From NCBI RefSeq assembly GCF_028640845.1, contig NC_080540.1, forward strand, positions 167,146,752-167,210,751: a stretch of 64,000 bases of DNA, read 5' to 3'. The stretch comes from Ahaetulla prasina. Taxonomy: Eukaryota; Chordata; Lepidosauria; Squamata; Colubridae. Both the position numbers and the translations under genes were made by a program. Shown here one piece after another: positions 23,611 through 35,097 of this stretch. Below the pieces are notes generated by a model that was given only the letters and a program-made list of their open reading frames with translations, had not been told where the DNA came from and ran no database searches. The stretch's first letter is position 1; each line of letters begins with the position of its first letter.

Positions 23611-24290
23611 CAGAGTGCACCCTACATTTTAAGGAGACTTTACCTCAGTAACAGCACTCAATCAAAGCAGGTCTGACACACAGCCCTTGTTTTCTACTAC
23701 TTCTAGCATAACTGAGATTTCAGAAGAGTTAGCAATTAAGAAAACAACGACCAGAAGGGCATTATGATAAACTTGTTCATCTGCCACCAAACTCTTGATT
23801 AACAAATTGTATTCTCCAGCTCGTGCAGAGCTTCCTTGCTTCGCCCTTGAGATATTCTAAAAAAATCGGGAATGCAGCTTCCCCAACAGAGAGCATATAT
23901 GTTTAGGCTTCAAGCAAAGTGTTATACATCCACCTGGCTGGATCCCAGGTCACATGAAAAATGTGGCATCCCTCTGGATCTTCAAATGCAGGCAGACACA
24001 CGTACCACAGAGAGGTATTTAAGATGCCAGTCCTTCTAATTCAGAGTATAATTATTGCAGACTCTTAGTCTGCCCATTCCTATCCTCCAAGCAGCATGGA
24101 AAGGTTGCCTCTTGGATATGCGGAAGGTGCTGTCTCATTGGCAGGCAGTAATTCTTTCATTTCAGCCCAAATAGGTATTCAAGGGTTATTTTTCTTTTCC
24201 CTCCCCTTGAAGGCTGACATGGCTGTTCAGAGTGCATAAGCAGCCAAGGCAAAGGGTGACTTGGAGAAAAAAAAGAGAGGAAATAGAAAT
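23560..24290. other. No gene recognised; short tandem repeats
   Basis: A (TG)n(AG)n tract at 23576-23611. At 24223-24264 a 40-bp stretch nearly repeats 23394-23433 (CAGAGTGCATAAGCAGCC core). No exon seen. Confidence 0.6.
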
Positions 24291-24299
24291 GGGGGTGGA

Positions 24300-24895
24300 C
24301 AGAATAGAATAGAATAGAATAGAATAGAATTTTTATTGGCCAAGTGTGATTGGACACACAAGGAATTTGTCTTGGTGCATATGCTCTCAGTGTACATAAA
24401 AGAAAAGATACGTTCATCAAGGTACAACATTTACAACACAATTGAGGGTCAATATATCAATATAAATCATAAGGATTGCCAGCAACAAGTTATAGTCATA
24501 CAGTCATAAATGGAAAGAGATTGGTGATGGGAACTATGAGAAGATTAATAGTAGTGCAGATTCAGTAAATAGTTTGACAGTGTTGAGGGAATTATTTGTT
24601 TAGCAGAGTGATGGCCTTCGGGAAAAAACTGTTCTTGTGTCTAGTTGTTCTGATGTGCAGTGCTCTATAGCGTCGTTTTGAGGGTAGGAGTTGAAACAGT
24701 TTATGTCCAGGATGTGAGGGGTCTGTAAATATTTTCACAGCCCTCTTTTTTGATTCTTGCAGTATACAGGTCCTCAATGGAAGGCAGGTTGGTAGCAATT
24801 GTTTTTTCTGCAGTTCTAATTATCCTCTGAAGTCTGTGTTTTTCTTGTTGGGTTGCAGAACTGAACCAGACAGTTATAGAGGTGCAAATGACAGA
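24300..24895 (-). mobile_element. Non-LTR retrotransposon 3' end with (AATAG)n tail
   Basis: On the minus strand it encodes the C-terminal end of a LINE ORF2 (KKRAVKIFTDPSHPGHKLFQ, then LLPSKRRYRALHIRTTRHKN and SFFPKAITLLNK, frame 24798-24592). A 3' UTR follows and then a TTGGCCAATAAAAATTCTATTC end with an ATTCT/AATAG tail (24300-24330). The HPGH..LLPS.RRYR motif is seen in Rex1/L2-type LINEs; the exact clade is uncertain. Confidence 0.85.
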
Positions 24896-25284
24896 CTCAA
24901 TAATTCCTCTGTATTCTCAATAATTCCTCTGAAAGACGGAGAAGCCTCTGTTTCCCAAATCTGAGGTCTTTTGGCTGCCGGCACCAGCAGGTGCTTAGCC
25001 TTTAATTGGCCAGCTGGTTGGTTGGCATCAGGTGCAGCAGGCACGCTGTTACCCCAATGGTAGCTGTCTGACCTTCTTGGCATTTGGAAAAGTTTGCTGG
25101 GGAGCTCATGCCCAAACTGAACAATAGACCTCTCATTCAGCGGTTTTCCAGACAAGGAAGGCATGGAGCTCGAGAAAAAGCTCAGATGCGGCTTGAGGTG
25201 GCAACTCACTTTCTTCAATGCTGGGTGTATTTTGTGGCAAAGCACTAGCTTTTAGCCCAGGGGATTATGGACCATCCTCTAGAA

Positions 25285-25810
25285 CCGTGATGGTGAACCT
25301 ATGGCACGCATGCCACAGGTGGCACATGGAGCCCTCTCTGCAGGCACGCGAGCCATCGCCCAGCTTAGCTCCACTGTGCATGCGCACACGCCAACTGATT
25401 TTCAGGTCTGCCCTGCAAGCGGGAGACACGTGGGGGGACCAACCTTTTTCTCACTTTCTGCTGCCTGTGCCTTCCCAGATCTCTGGAGATTCCCCTCCCA
25501 GCACTGTTTTGGGAGGTGTGGCTTTCCCCCCTCCGTCCCAGTCGTTATGGAGTCTTTCCCCCACCCAGCCGTTTTGGGAGGCAAGGCTTCCCCCCCCCCA
25601 CCCAGTGCTGTTTTGGGATGTGAGGCCAAAAGGGGGGGGTTGCATGCATGGGGAAGGGGGTCATGCACGCATGGGGGAGTTGCATATGCATGTGAGGGTT
25701 GCACAGATATGCAGGGGGCAGGGTATTGCATTATGGGTGTGGGCACGTGCGCGTGTGCGATAGCGCGCACACATTTTTGGTACCCGAGGAAAAAGGCTTA
25801 GCCATCACTG
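25285..25810. mobile_element. hAT-like MITE (CAGTGATGGC type), 526 bp
   Basis: Starts CCGTGATGGTGAACC and ends GGCTTAGCCATCACTG; target duplication ctctagaa (25277-25284) and ctctagag (25811-25818). The interior is rich in GCATGCGCA and GTTGCATGCATG repeats with many CpGs and produces several spurious reading frames. Confidence 0.92.
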
Positions 25811-25818
25811 CTCTAGAG

Positions 25819-26718
25819 TCTAGACAGAAAAGGACTGGATGTTCTATCTGGTTGCATCAAAAAAATGAATGAATGAATGAATATGTTCCCATTGATAAAA
25901 CTGGATGCTTTTTAGACCTAGGAATATGATTAGGTGGTTCCAAGTATCATCAAACTGTCCTCGTTTGCTAGTATTCTTACTGAATACCCAGGTTGTCCAG
26001 CATCTCCCTCTCTCTTTAATAGTTGGGAGGGGTATGACCTGCTCCTGAAATAGATAGCTGACGGATGGACATGTATCGAATGCTTCAGGGCTACTGGGTG
26101 CAGTACAAACCTGATTCAGAGTCCAAAGTGATCAGGATTGGCCTTTCATCTAATCTGGAACATTGTTTGGGAGAGATTGGGGATCCTGCCAATGGACCAT
26201 GTCCCTTGCTGCTTATTTGTTTCACTATCTGAGCTGACCTTGGGGGGGGGGGGGAAAGAGGCCATGACAAACTTCTGCAAAACAACTTTTGGGACACACT
26301 AGCAGCAGAGTGGGAGATGGAAGAATTTAACCATCCACATCTGGGCGGCTGAGATCTCCATGTTACTGAATGACCAAGGTTGAATCCTTTCATCCTTCAG
26401 TGTGTTTTCTTTTTAAAATCTCAGTTGTTTCCCTAAGAAGGGCTTGGTTGCAAGAGTCAAACCCTTTGAAAATTATCACAAGAGCAGTGTTAGTTGCATC
26501 TTTCCAGGGGCACAGCTGGAGGAGAAAGGACTCTTTTTAGCAGATTGTCAGTGCCTTTTTGCTGGTGGAATTACGTCCCCACCTGGTACTGTGGCATCTA
26601 CCAACAAATGCTTCTTGTTTTGGTTTTATCATCCTCTTCATTTCTTCTAAAACTTCTAAAATTCGCCCAAATACATAGTTATTACTGGGGAGTTCATTTT
26701 ATTGCCTATATTCTCACT
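25819..26718. other. No gene recognised
   Basis: Unassigned intergenic sequence; a (AATG)n run at 25864-25882. Confidence 0.5.
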
Positions 26719-26726
26719 ATCTAAAG

Positions 26727-26790
26727 CAGGGCTGTCCAACCTCGGCAACTTTAAGACCTGTGGTCTAAGTTGCCAAAGCTGGACACACTG
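26727..26790. mobile_element. Minimal hAT-like MITE, 64 bp
   Basis: Starts CAGGGCTGTCCAACC and ends AGCTGGACACACTG, with an exact 8-bp duplication atctaaag (26719-26726, 26791-26798). It is little more than two inverted ends of the AACTTTAAGA family joined together. Confidence 0.93.
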
Positions 26791-26799
26791 ATCTAAAGT

Positions 26800-27749
26800 G
26801 CCTCGTTATCAGAAGGGATACAAAAAACGTAAATGAAACAAATTTTCTGATATTGACCTCACATTGAGATCTCATTATATTCCAGGACTGTCTCAGGTAT
26901 GGTCCTACTCATGCATTGCTTTTTATATAAAGTTCCAACTTTCTGATCATATCTAATGAAATTTAAATACGCTGGGAAAATATGAGCCATCTATAAAGTC
27001 TTTGGTGCAGTTCAAGACACGGTATGTCTTGAAACGGACTGAATTCTGCTCTCGGATATTGTCTAGAAAGAAATGTGATTAGGTTAGGACAGCATTCGAG
27101 CAACCATCCCGAACCAGATGTTCTTTAGATACCTTGAAATTACAGCTCCCAGAATTTCCAAGCAGGAATGTATTTCGGTTGGTAGCCACTGGATATATAT
27201 CAAAGGGTTTTGTATTTTTTTTTTTAATGTTCTGCATTTGCCAGGGGTCTATTTATTCCATTCGGAGTGGAAAACATAACATTAAATTGATGTTTTACTT
27301 GCTTGGGGTTCAGCTTTCCTCTCTGAATAGATGAGCTAATTGCTGTGCGTCAATCTTACAAATGCAGGCCTAAGAATATAAATACAATAAAGATCGTGAG
27401 AGACTTTTGTCCAAAGATACATATGAATAGCCTGAGTATGAAATATTGAGCTAAGGTAGGGCTTGGGCTTGGATACAGCACATGCCTTGCATTCAGAAGG
27501 ACTCTTAGCATGACTACGTAAAAAAGCAGCGGTGCCTAAAAACACCTCAGCCTGACCCTGGAGCCACTATTCATCACAGCTGTTAGATGACTGAGTCTCG
27601 ATCGCCATCTTGCTCTCTCTGATGATCAGCCGCAGTTCTTTCAATAATTTTCCAGGGATCTCCTTGACCCCAGCTAGCCTGTTGCATTTGTGTTCTCCTA
27701 TTTCTTAACCATGCCAAGTGGAGACACGTATTCTAATCCACCACATAAG
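26800..27749. other. No gene recognised
   Basis: Unassigned AT-rich intergenic sequence; an ACAGCTCCCAGAATTTCC fragment near 27142 recalls the AACTTTAAGA MITE interior. Confidence 0.45.
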
Positions 27750-27751
27750 TA

Positions 27752-28117
27752 CAGTTAGTCCTTGATTTACAAACGGTTCATTTAGTGACCGTTCGAAGTA
27801 ACAAAGGCGCTGAAAAATTATCACCATTTTTCATACTTACGAATGTTCCAGCATCCCCTGTGGTCACGTGGTTTACATTTGGATGCTTGACAAGTGGTTC
27901 ATATTTATGTCCCCCCCTTTGCGACCTTTTGACAAGCAAAGTCAATGCGGAAGCCAGAATCACTTAACAACCATGTGACTCACTTATAGACTGCAGTGAT
28001 TCACTTAATAAATGTGGTAGGAAAAGTTATAAAATGGGGCAAAACTCACTTAACAAATTTCTCACTTAGCAACATAAATTTTGGGCTCAATTGTGGTCAT
28101 AAGTCAAGGACTACCTT
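27752..28117. mobile_element. TA-flanked, pogo/Tigger-like MITE
   Basis: Starts CAGTTAGTCCTTGATTTAC after TA (27750-27751) and ends AAGTCAAGGACTACCTT; the right CTG/TA has mutated. Internal text matches the 28745 copy in opposite orientation. Confidence 0.82.
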
Positions 28118-28176
28118 TCCATGAGTTTAGTTTGGTGATCCTCAAGACGGCAGCCTCAGGTGCCTTTGACCTAAGA

Positions 28177-28419
28177 CAGTGATGGCTAACCTTTTCCGGA
28201 CCGAGTGCCCAAAGTGCGCCCGAAACCCCCAAAACACAATGCGCCCTGCACATGCCCCCTGCCCCTCCCACATGCACACATGCCTCCCTCATGTGCCCCA
28301 TTCCCCCCCTGCTTGCACGCACCACCCCTGCACATGCACCGCCCCCTGCACATGTGCAGCAGAGACCCGAAAACCAGCTGGCCGGCGGGAGGCACGCCTG
28401 CCATATGTTCACCATCATG
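28177..28419. mobile_element. hAT-like MITE (CAGTGATGGC type), short
   Basis: Starts CAGTGATGGCTAACC and ends TGTTCACCATCATG; weak flanking duplication (gacctaag/gatctagg, 6 of 8). C-rich interior with CACATGC repeats. Confidence 0.78.
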
Positions 28420-28744
28420 GATCTAGGACCATGCACCACTTCTTTACAGTACTCCTGAAGCCTGTTTTGTGAGGGTGGGAAAGAGTTATATTCTCCTGAC
28501 AAGCAATCAGAATTGGGACCATTTCATTTTTCTTTGGGTTAAAAGGAAATGACGGGATTTCAAAAGCGTAGTCGGAACTTTCCTGAATTAGCCAGCCAGG
28601 CAGTGAGACAACTTGGCCAATCAGATTAATCCTGTTGGCTAAAACTTCTCCATTCTCATTCATACGACATGAAGCATAGGTCTATGAAAGAATGAGCAGA
28701 TATGAAGAATTCAAAGAGATGAGGAAAGTTATAACATTAAACTA

Positions 28745-29136
28745 CAGGCAGTCCTCGACTTAATGACCATAATTGAGCCCAAAATTTCTCTTGTTCAGTG
28801 GGACATTTTTAAATGAATTTTGCCCCATTTCACTATCTTTCTTGGCCCGGTGTGATTAAGCTTATCATTGCAGTTGCTAAATGAATTAACACCATTGTTC
28901 AGTGAATCTGACTTCCTCATTGATTTTGCTGGTGAGAAGGTCACAAAAGGGAATCCCATGATCCTGGGACATTGCAACCGTCATAAATAGGAAACAGTTG
29001 CCAAGTGCCTGAATTTTGACCACGGGGAGGCAGCGAAGGTCATAAGTGTGAAAAACGATCCCAAGTGCCTTTTTTCCGGGGCCGTCTTAACTTTGAACGG
29101 TCATTAAATGAACTGTTGTAAGTCGAGGGCTACCTG
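28745..29136. mobile_element. TA-flanked, pogo/Tigger-like MITE, complete, 392 bp
   Basis: Starts CAGGCAGTCCTCGACTTAA and ends TAAGTCGAGGGCTACCTG, with TA on both sides (28743-28744, 29137-29138). Best-preserved copy here. No coding capacity. Confidence 0.9.
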
Positions 29137-29361
29137 TATCGAAGGGAAACTGTAAAGTACTCCTGCCCATCGGCGGGGTTTGTGCAAACCTCAATTAACT
29201 TTGAACTGTCCACTTCTCTTCCCATTACTCCTCCCAGAAAATTAAAGGTATAGAGCAGCAGAAGCAAAAGGGCAGTGATGCTCATGGGGCAGTGATTTAG
29301 TCCATGGAGACTCCGGTTTTCCAAACAGTGAGAATGACTGTGCACTGCCAGATCTAAAAAG

Positions 29362-29849
29362 CAGTGGTGAAATCTAATTTTTTTTTACTACCAGTTCTGT
29401 GGGTGTGGCTTGGGCGTGGCAGGAGAAAGAGACTGCAAAATTCCCATTCCCTCTCCACTCCAGGGGAAGGATACTGCAAAATCTCCATTCCCTCATTCTG
29501 GGGCCAGCCAGAGGTGGTATTGGCCAGTTCTTTTTTTTTTTTTGAATTTATATCCTGCCCTTCTCCGAAGACTCAGGGCGGCTTACAATGTGTTAAGCAA
29601 TAGTCTCATTCTATTGTATATTATATACAAAGTCAACTTATTGCCCCCAACAATCTGGGTCCTCATTTTACCTACCTTATAAAGGATGGAAGGCTGAGTC
29701 AACCTTGGGCCTAGTGGGACTTGAACTTGCAGTAATTGCAAGCAGCTGTGTTAATAACAGACAGCTTAGTCCGTTGAGCCACCAGAGGCCCTCAAACTGC
29801 TCAAAATTTCCGCTACCGGTTCTCCAGAACCTGCTGGATTTCACCCCTG
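29362..29849. mobile_element. hAT-like MITE carrying a nested SINE
   Basis: Starts CAGTGGTGAAATCTAA and ends TGGATTTCACCCCTG; exact 8-bp duplication ctaaaaag (29354-29361, 29850-29857). The minus-strand SINE at 29531-29790 interrupts it. Confidence 0.95.
29531..29790 (-). mobile_element. tRNA-derived SINE ("family A"), nested in hAT MITE
   Basis: Poly-T then CTTCTCCGAAGACTCAGGGC (the L2-like tail reversed), ATTGCCCCCAACAATCTGGG, and the tRNA-like head reversed near 29720-29790 (GCCACCAGAGG). Confidence 0.9.
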
Positions 29850-29955
29850 CTAAAAAGGCAGGAGTTCTGTCTGGGTGAACAACCGTATTGCGAGCATAGA
29901 CTGAATATGCATTTCGAGAGTCGTGCATTTAATAATGAAAAGGTGCAGTATAAAT

Positions 29956-30110
29956 GGTAGAAATATATGTCTATGGAGATTCTCAGTCATCCAGGTCATG
30001 GTTGTCCCAAAGGTGCTTTTTTTCGAGAGGCAACTGGATTTTCTGGAAAAAGTCCAGAAAATCCAGTTGCCAGAAAGTCCAGTTGCCTCTTGAAAAAAAA
30101 CACCATACAT
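29956..30110. repeat. Dispersed hairpin repeat (ATTCTCAGTCATCCAGGTCA type)
   Basis: GGAGATTCTCAGTCATCCAG with a following CATGGTTGTCCCAAAGGTGC is shared with 31019-31080. The second half is an inverted repeat (CAACTGGATTTTCTGG / CCAGAAAATCCAGTTG). Confidence 0.8.
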
Positions 30111-30316
30111 ACATGCAACATAAAGTATTAACTAAAGTAATCAAATTAAAAGCTCAAATGATTCCCTACTTAGTAAATCTTCTCATAACCTCTTAGGAAG
30201 AGCCAGCGTTAACTGTATCTTTGCAAAGTCAGGTAGTACGTCAAGCCAATAAGAATGCAGCTGAAAGAATCACTAAGGAACAAGCATTTTATTGGCATTT
30301 TATTAAAGCAGTAAGA

Positions 30317-30556
30317 GCCGCCGTGGCACAGTGGTTAGAATGCAATATTGCGGGCTAACTGCTGACTGCCAGCCAACTGCCAGCAGTTCGATCCTAACCG
30401 GCTCAAGGTTGACTCAGCCTTCCATCCTTCTAAAGTTGGTAAAATGAGGCCCAGATTGTTGGGGGCAATAGGCTGACTTTGTAAACCAGTTAGAGAGGAC
30501 TGTAAAGTACTGTGAAGCAGTGTAATATATAAGTCTTAAGTGTTATTGCTATTTTA
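30317..30556 (+). mobile_element. tRNA-derived SINE ("family B")
   Basis: Head GCCGTGGCACAGTGGTTAGA, degenerate box B CAGTTCGATCC, body CTCAAGGTTGACTCAGCC and GTTGGGGGCAATAGGCTGAC, tail near TATATAAGTCTTAAGTGTTA. A copy of an unnamed 145-bp repeat (30170-30315) directly precedes it. Confidence 0.88.
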
Positions 30557-31013
30557 TTGAGTTTGCACCTTTTGAAAATATGACGCTTTGGGATTATAGT
30601 ATACATACAAAATAAAGACATTAAATTAATCAATACTGTTAAGCGCTCAAATACATCCCTACTTAGTAAATCTTCTCATAAACTCCTAGGAAGAGCCAGG
30701 GTTAACTGTATCTTTGAAAAATCAGGTAGTAAGTCAAGCCAATAAGAATGCAGCCGAAAAAATAAGCGAGGAACAAGAGGGAACCAGTGTGTTTGGAAAA
30801 CATTTGAGGTCTGCAAAATCGCAGAACAAAATAAAGAGTCCAAAGGAGAGCCCGGGTGGAAATCCTCTTAAATCCCAGGACATTCCAATGAAGGCTGAAC
30901 CATGGTTTTCTAGTCACAAATAGCACAAGATGTAAAGGAAGGCACAAAAAATCTGGGGAAAATTGAGGGTGGCATAGCCTGAAAAAAGGGAGCAAGAATC
31001 TTGGAGAGCATTG

Positions 31014-31205
31014 ACTGTTGCCAAAAGTATCTATGGAGATTCTCAGTCATCCAGGTCATGGTTGTCCCAAAGGTGCTTTTTTCAAAAAAGAGATGGGACT
31101 TCGTTTTTTTCTTTAAAAACATTTCACATCCGAGAAGCTTCTTCAGTTCTGACTGGAACTGAAGAAGCTTTTTGGATGAGAAGCGAAACGTCTTCAAAAA
31201 AAACC
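31014..31205. repeat. Dispersed hairpin repeat, second copy
   Basis: Starts with the same text as 29976 and continues into a foldback: GAAGCTTCTTCAGTTCTGAC meets GGAACTGAAGAAGCTT, then GAGAAGCGAAACGTCTTC. A stem-loop with an approximately 20-bp stem is visible at 31130-31175. Confidence 0.82.
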
Positions 31206-33714
31206 ACACTGTCGCCTTTTGGGATTGGCTATTGCCCATTTTCTTAGAAGTTCCATTTTCATATTCTAAATGCATTTTGTGGATGGAATAGAAAACTTTT
31301 CTTCAAAGCCAGCTGGTGGGGTCACAGGTGAGGCTCACTTTTAGTCAGGGATTTCCAAATGATATTAAGTTGCATTTCTCTGGCATAGCTAATTATAGCC
31401 GGTTTTTGCTCTCCATCTTCTATTTCTCATCTAGAAGTCTATTAATTTTGCTCCCAGGTTACATATTTTCCAGAGCAACTGAGCTTCTCTTAGTTTGTGT
31501 CTCCCAGGCTTTCTCTATCTCCATCTTCCTCACGATGCTCAGCAGATGCTGTTCCATATTTGTTGTCAAAGTAAGGAGATACAGAAGGAATAACGCTGGC
31601 TGACTCAATGAAGTTTCTCATTTTTTTTGCAAATGAAATTACTACTGTTGTGTTGCATGAAATATGTTTACCTTGTCAAAACGTTGGATATTTATTTAAA
31701 TTGGATCTTCCTTGTTGCCTACCAATGTAAACATGCTTGTTGAAACAATTCTGTCCCTGTAATTGTGTGTCTCGTGTGTAAATTTGAGTAAGTTTCCCCA
31801 AAGTAATAACTCAGAGGGAAGTCTTCCCAAATATCAAAAGCACTCTTTTTCAACAGTTCCATAGACGAAGGTGACCAATCGTCCTCCTTTAGGGAGGACA
31901 GTCCTTTTTGTAAGTTCTATCCTCTCTTGAAAAGTGTCCTCCTACATGCCCTCCTTTTCGATATTTGAAGGCTAATCTGCAAATCTCCATATTCAATCGA
32001 TGCCGATCCGATCCATTGCGTGTGATGTGACATATTTGTATTTGACATGACGATTCATCAAGGCTCGGTACAGTGCGGCAAGACGCGATTCTGAGACGCA
32101 TGTGCTCCGCGCAGGAGAATTGTTTTGAGAGAGTGTGCCATGCGCAAGTGGCTTCGTTTACTTCTTACCGAAACACGACACGGCACACACACACACTCAT
32201 TTGATTCACTTCTTTCTCAGTGAATATTCAGTCATACACAGGTGAGCACAATAATTCATTTTTTATTAATTCATTATCTATTTAATAATTTCCAAATATG
32301 TATTATTTTATTTAGAAGTTTATTCAATGAGAAAGTACTCATTTAAATAATTAATAGGCATATAAGCATAATTACAATATAAAATGTTATTGTTACAAAT
32401 GTTTTTTATTATGCATTTATCATATTATAGTGCATTCTGTATTATTGTTGCAATGAATAAAATGTTTCTTTTATTTACAATTTTTTTTCTTCAATTTATT
32501 TGTGTCCTCCTTCTCATTGTAAAAAAGTTGATCATGTTACGTAGACTGATTCTTGATCAGACATATGATACATTGGACATCCAAACACGTCGGAAGATGT
32601 GTTACTTCCAGCAACTGAGATGACGTGTTCAAAAATCACACGTCGAGTTTTCAGCTGAAGTAACTGTTGAATCTGAGACATCTGTCTCCTTTTATTCAAT
32701 CATTTGTTCATCTGATCGGCACATCGTAATGATTGAACTAAATCTACAGAGCCTAGTAAAAGGACAGGTTCAGAATTCCCAGGCCTAAAGTCCAAGAATC
32801 TTATCTTTGACCCTTTGGCCTCTTGACTCAAAAGCCGAGGAAGAGGGGGGGAAAATTAATGCTTTTGGGTGCTAAAGGAGAATCTTAAAATCACAAAAAG
32901 GGGCTGACCTCAGAGTGGCGATTGTTGAGAAATAATATATTAAGGTTCTTGTTCTGAAAGAGTTTCAACCTTTTAAGATCTGCTGACAGGTAGGTAGGCA
33001 GGTGTTGTTTTCTTTCCAGCTTAATCTATTTTTGGTATCGGACAGTCAATGTTGCTCTTTCAACGGGTGACTATTGATGTTGTTGTTTTAATTTCCCTTC
33101 TCTGCATCCAGACAAATTTTTGCAGGCTGCCTTGTCTGGCGTAAAATTGGCATAAAAATATGCAGTGAATATTGCAGATCCACATCTGGGTTTTCTTCCC
33201 AACCCTGTTGAATGAGCAGATCTCCAGAAGTGTGCAAAAAAGTGTGCAACGGGCCACAGAAGCATTTAGGAAATGGAAGAGACAGAGAGGGGGGGTTTCC
33301 TTCCACAGGGACCTTTGGCACTGCACTGCTCAGGAATAGATGCAGCCCTCTGGGCATCTTAATATTTTTTTTTCTAATGTTTATGATTTCTGCTACTATT
33401 TCTGCTATCCCTGCTGAATTATTTGTGATGCAGTTGTGGTGTGACAGAAATTACAAGAAGGGGCAGGGGCATTGCTGGAATTCCTCAGAGCTTTGCAGAG
33501 AGGAAGGGCTAACACGAGGCCTCCCTCCTCCCCCCCCCCCACAAAGACTTCACTCATCTTTTGAATGGATGCCCTGTACTAAGCAAGGAGTTGGTGCCAT
33601 TCACTTTGTCCACTGGTCCCTCCTCCCAAGAATGCCTGCATTTAATGTTTTTCAAAATATACCAATGAAACCAATGCAATGTGGAGGGAGGCGGGATGAT
33701 CGAAAGGTGCTATA
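31206..33714. other. No gene recognised; contains an unusual CpG-rich/AT-rich segment
   Basis: Segment 31870-32630 starts GACCAATCGTCCTCCTTTAG, has a CpG-rich first third (31980-32200) and a very AT-rich remainder, and differs from its flanks. It may be an unrecognised mobile element. The rest of the stretch is unassigned. Confidence 0.45.
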
Positions 33715-33792
33715 CAGGTAGTCCTCGACCTATAACAGTTCATTTAATGACCATTCGAAGTTAGAACGGCATTGAAAAAAGTGACTTATGAC

Positions 33793-34349
33793 CAGTGGTG
33801 AATTCCAAAATGTTTTACTACCTGTTGTGGGGTGTGGCTTGGTGGGCATGATGTAGCTTGGTGGGCATGGCAGGGGAAGGATACTGCAAAATCTCCATTC
33901 CCATCCCACTCCAGGGGAAGGATACTGCAAAATCTCCATTCCCACCCCACTCTGGGGCCAGCCAGAGATGGTATTTGCCAGTTTTATTTATTTTATTTTA
34001 TTTTATTTATTTGTCATAACAATATACATAAGCATCACACAAAAAGATTATATAGTATGTAAACATATATATGAGGAAGTATAAGCATATATATATATAA
34101 GGAAAAAACAATAGGACAGGAACGGTAGGCACGTTTGTGCTCTTATGCACGGCCCTTACAGACCTCTTAGGAATGGGGTGAGGTCAATAGTAGATAGTTT
34201 TTGGTTAAAGCTTTCGGGATTTTGGGAAGAGATTCTCATAATCCCAAAAGCTTTATTATTTATCATTATGAGAAGAGTTCTCCGAACTGCTCAAAATTTC
34301 TGCTACCAGTTCTCCAGAACCTGTCAGAACCGGCTGGATTTCACTCCTG
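33793..34349. mobile_element. hAT-like MITE with a nested LINE tail
   Basis: Starts CAGTGGTGAATTCC and ends GGCTGGATTTCACTCCTG. Flanking octamers cttatgac and cctacgat differ only by transitions. A further insert with (TTTTA)n start lies at 33985-34275. Confidence 0.85.
33985..34275 (-). mobile_element. LINE-like 3' end with (TAAAA)n tail, nested in the hAT MITE
   Basis: A TTTTA repeat at the left, then TTGTCATAACAATATACATA, and further on CCTTACAGACCTCTTAGGAA and an inverted pair near AATCCCAAAAGCTTTATTA. It interrupts the MITE between GCCAGTT and GTTCTCC. The layout (A-rich tail when read on minus) suggests retrotransposition; family not identified. Confidence 0.6.
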
Positions 34350-34559
34350 CCTACGATCCTTTTTCGGATGTACAACCGTTGCAGCATCCACAATGGTCCA
34401 GTGATCAAAATTCAGATGTTTGGCAACTGAGTCCCATTTCTGACGGCCTCTCCCAAGGCCCTGCGATCCCCTTTTATGCCCTTCTGACAAGCAAAGTCAG
34501 CGGAGAGGCCAGATTCACTTAAGGACTGTATTATTAACAACCGCAGGGATTCACTGAAC

Positions 34560-35097
34560 AACATAACATAACATAACATAACATAACATAACATAACATA
34601 ACATAACATAACATAACAACAACAGAGTTGGAAGGGACCTTGGAGGCCTTCTAGTCCAACCCCCTGCCCAGGCAGGAAACCCTACACCATCTCAGTCAGA
34701 TGGTTATCCAACATTTTCTTAAAAATTTCCAGTGTTGGAGCATTCACAACTTCTGAAGGCAAGTCGTTCCACTTATTAATTGTTCTAACTGTCAGGAAAT
34801 TTCTCCTTAGTTCTAAGTTGCTTCTCTCCTTGATTAGTTTCCACCCATTGCTTCTTGTTCTACCCTCAGGTGCTTTGGAGAATAGTTTGACTCCCTCTTC
34901 TTTGTGGCAGCCCCTGAGATATTGGAACACGGCTATCATGTCTCCCCTAGTCCTTCTTTTCATTAAACTAGACATACCCAGTTCCTGCAACCGTTCTTCA
35001 TATGTTTTAGCCTCCAGTCCCCTAATCATCTTTGTTGCTCTTCTCTGCACTCTTTCTAGAGTCTCAACATCTTTTTTACATCGTGGCGACCAAAACA
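34560..35097 (-). mobile_element. CR1-type LINE 3' fragment with (AACAT)n tail
   Basis: On the minus strand it encodes a nearly intact C-terminal CR1 ORF2 segment (frame to 34682): ERVQRRATKMIRGLEAKTYE, RTRGDMIAVFQYLRGCHKEE, INKWNDLPSEVVNAPTLEIF. The 3' end carries about 58 bp of AACAT/ATGTT repeats (34560-34617). It is 5'-truncated inside ORF2. Confidence 0.95.

Noticed and set aside
33212..33721. 169-codon plus-strand open frame
   Set aside because: No homology or splice context recognised; contains a poly-Pro run from a C-rich tract.
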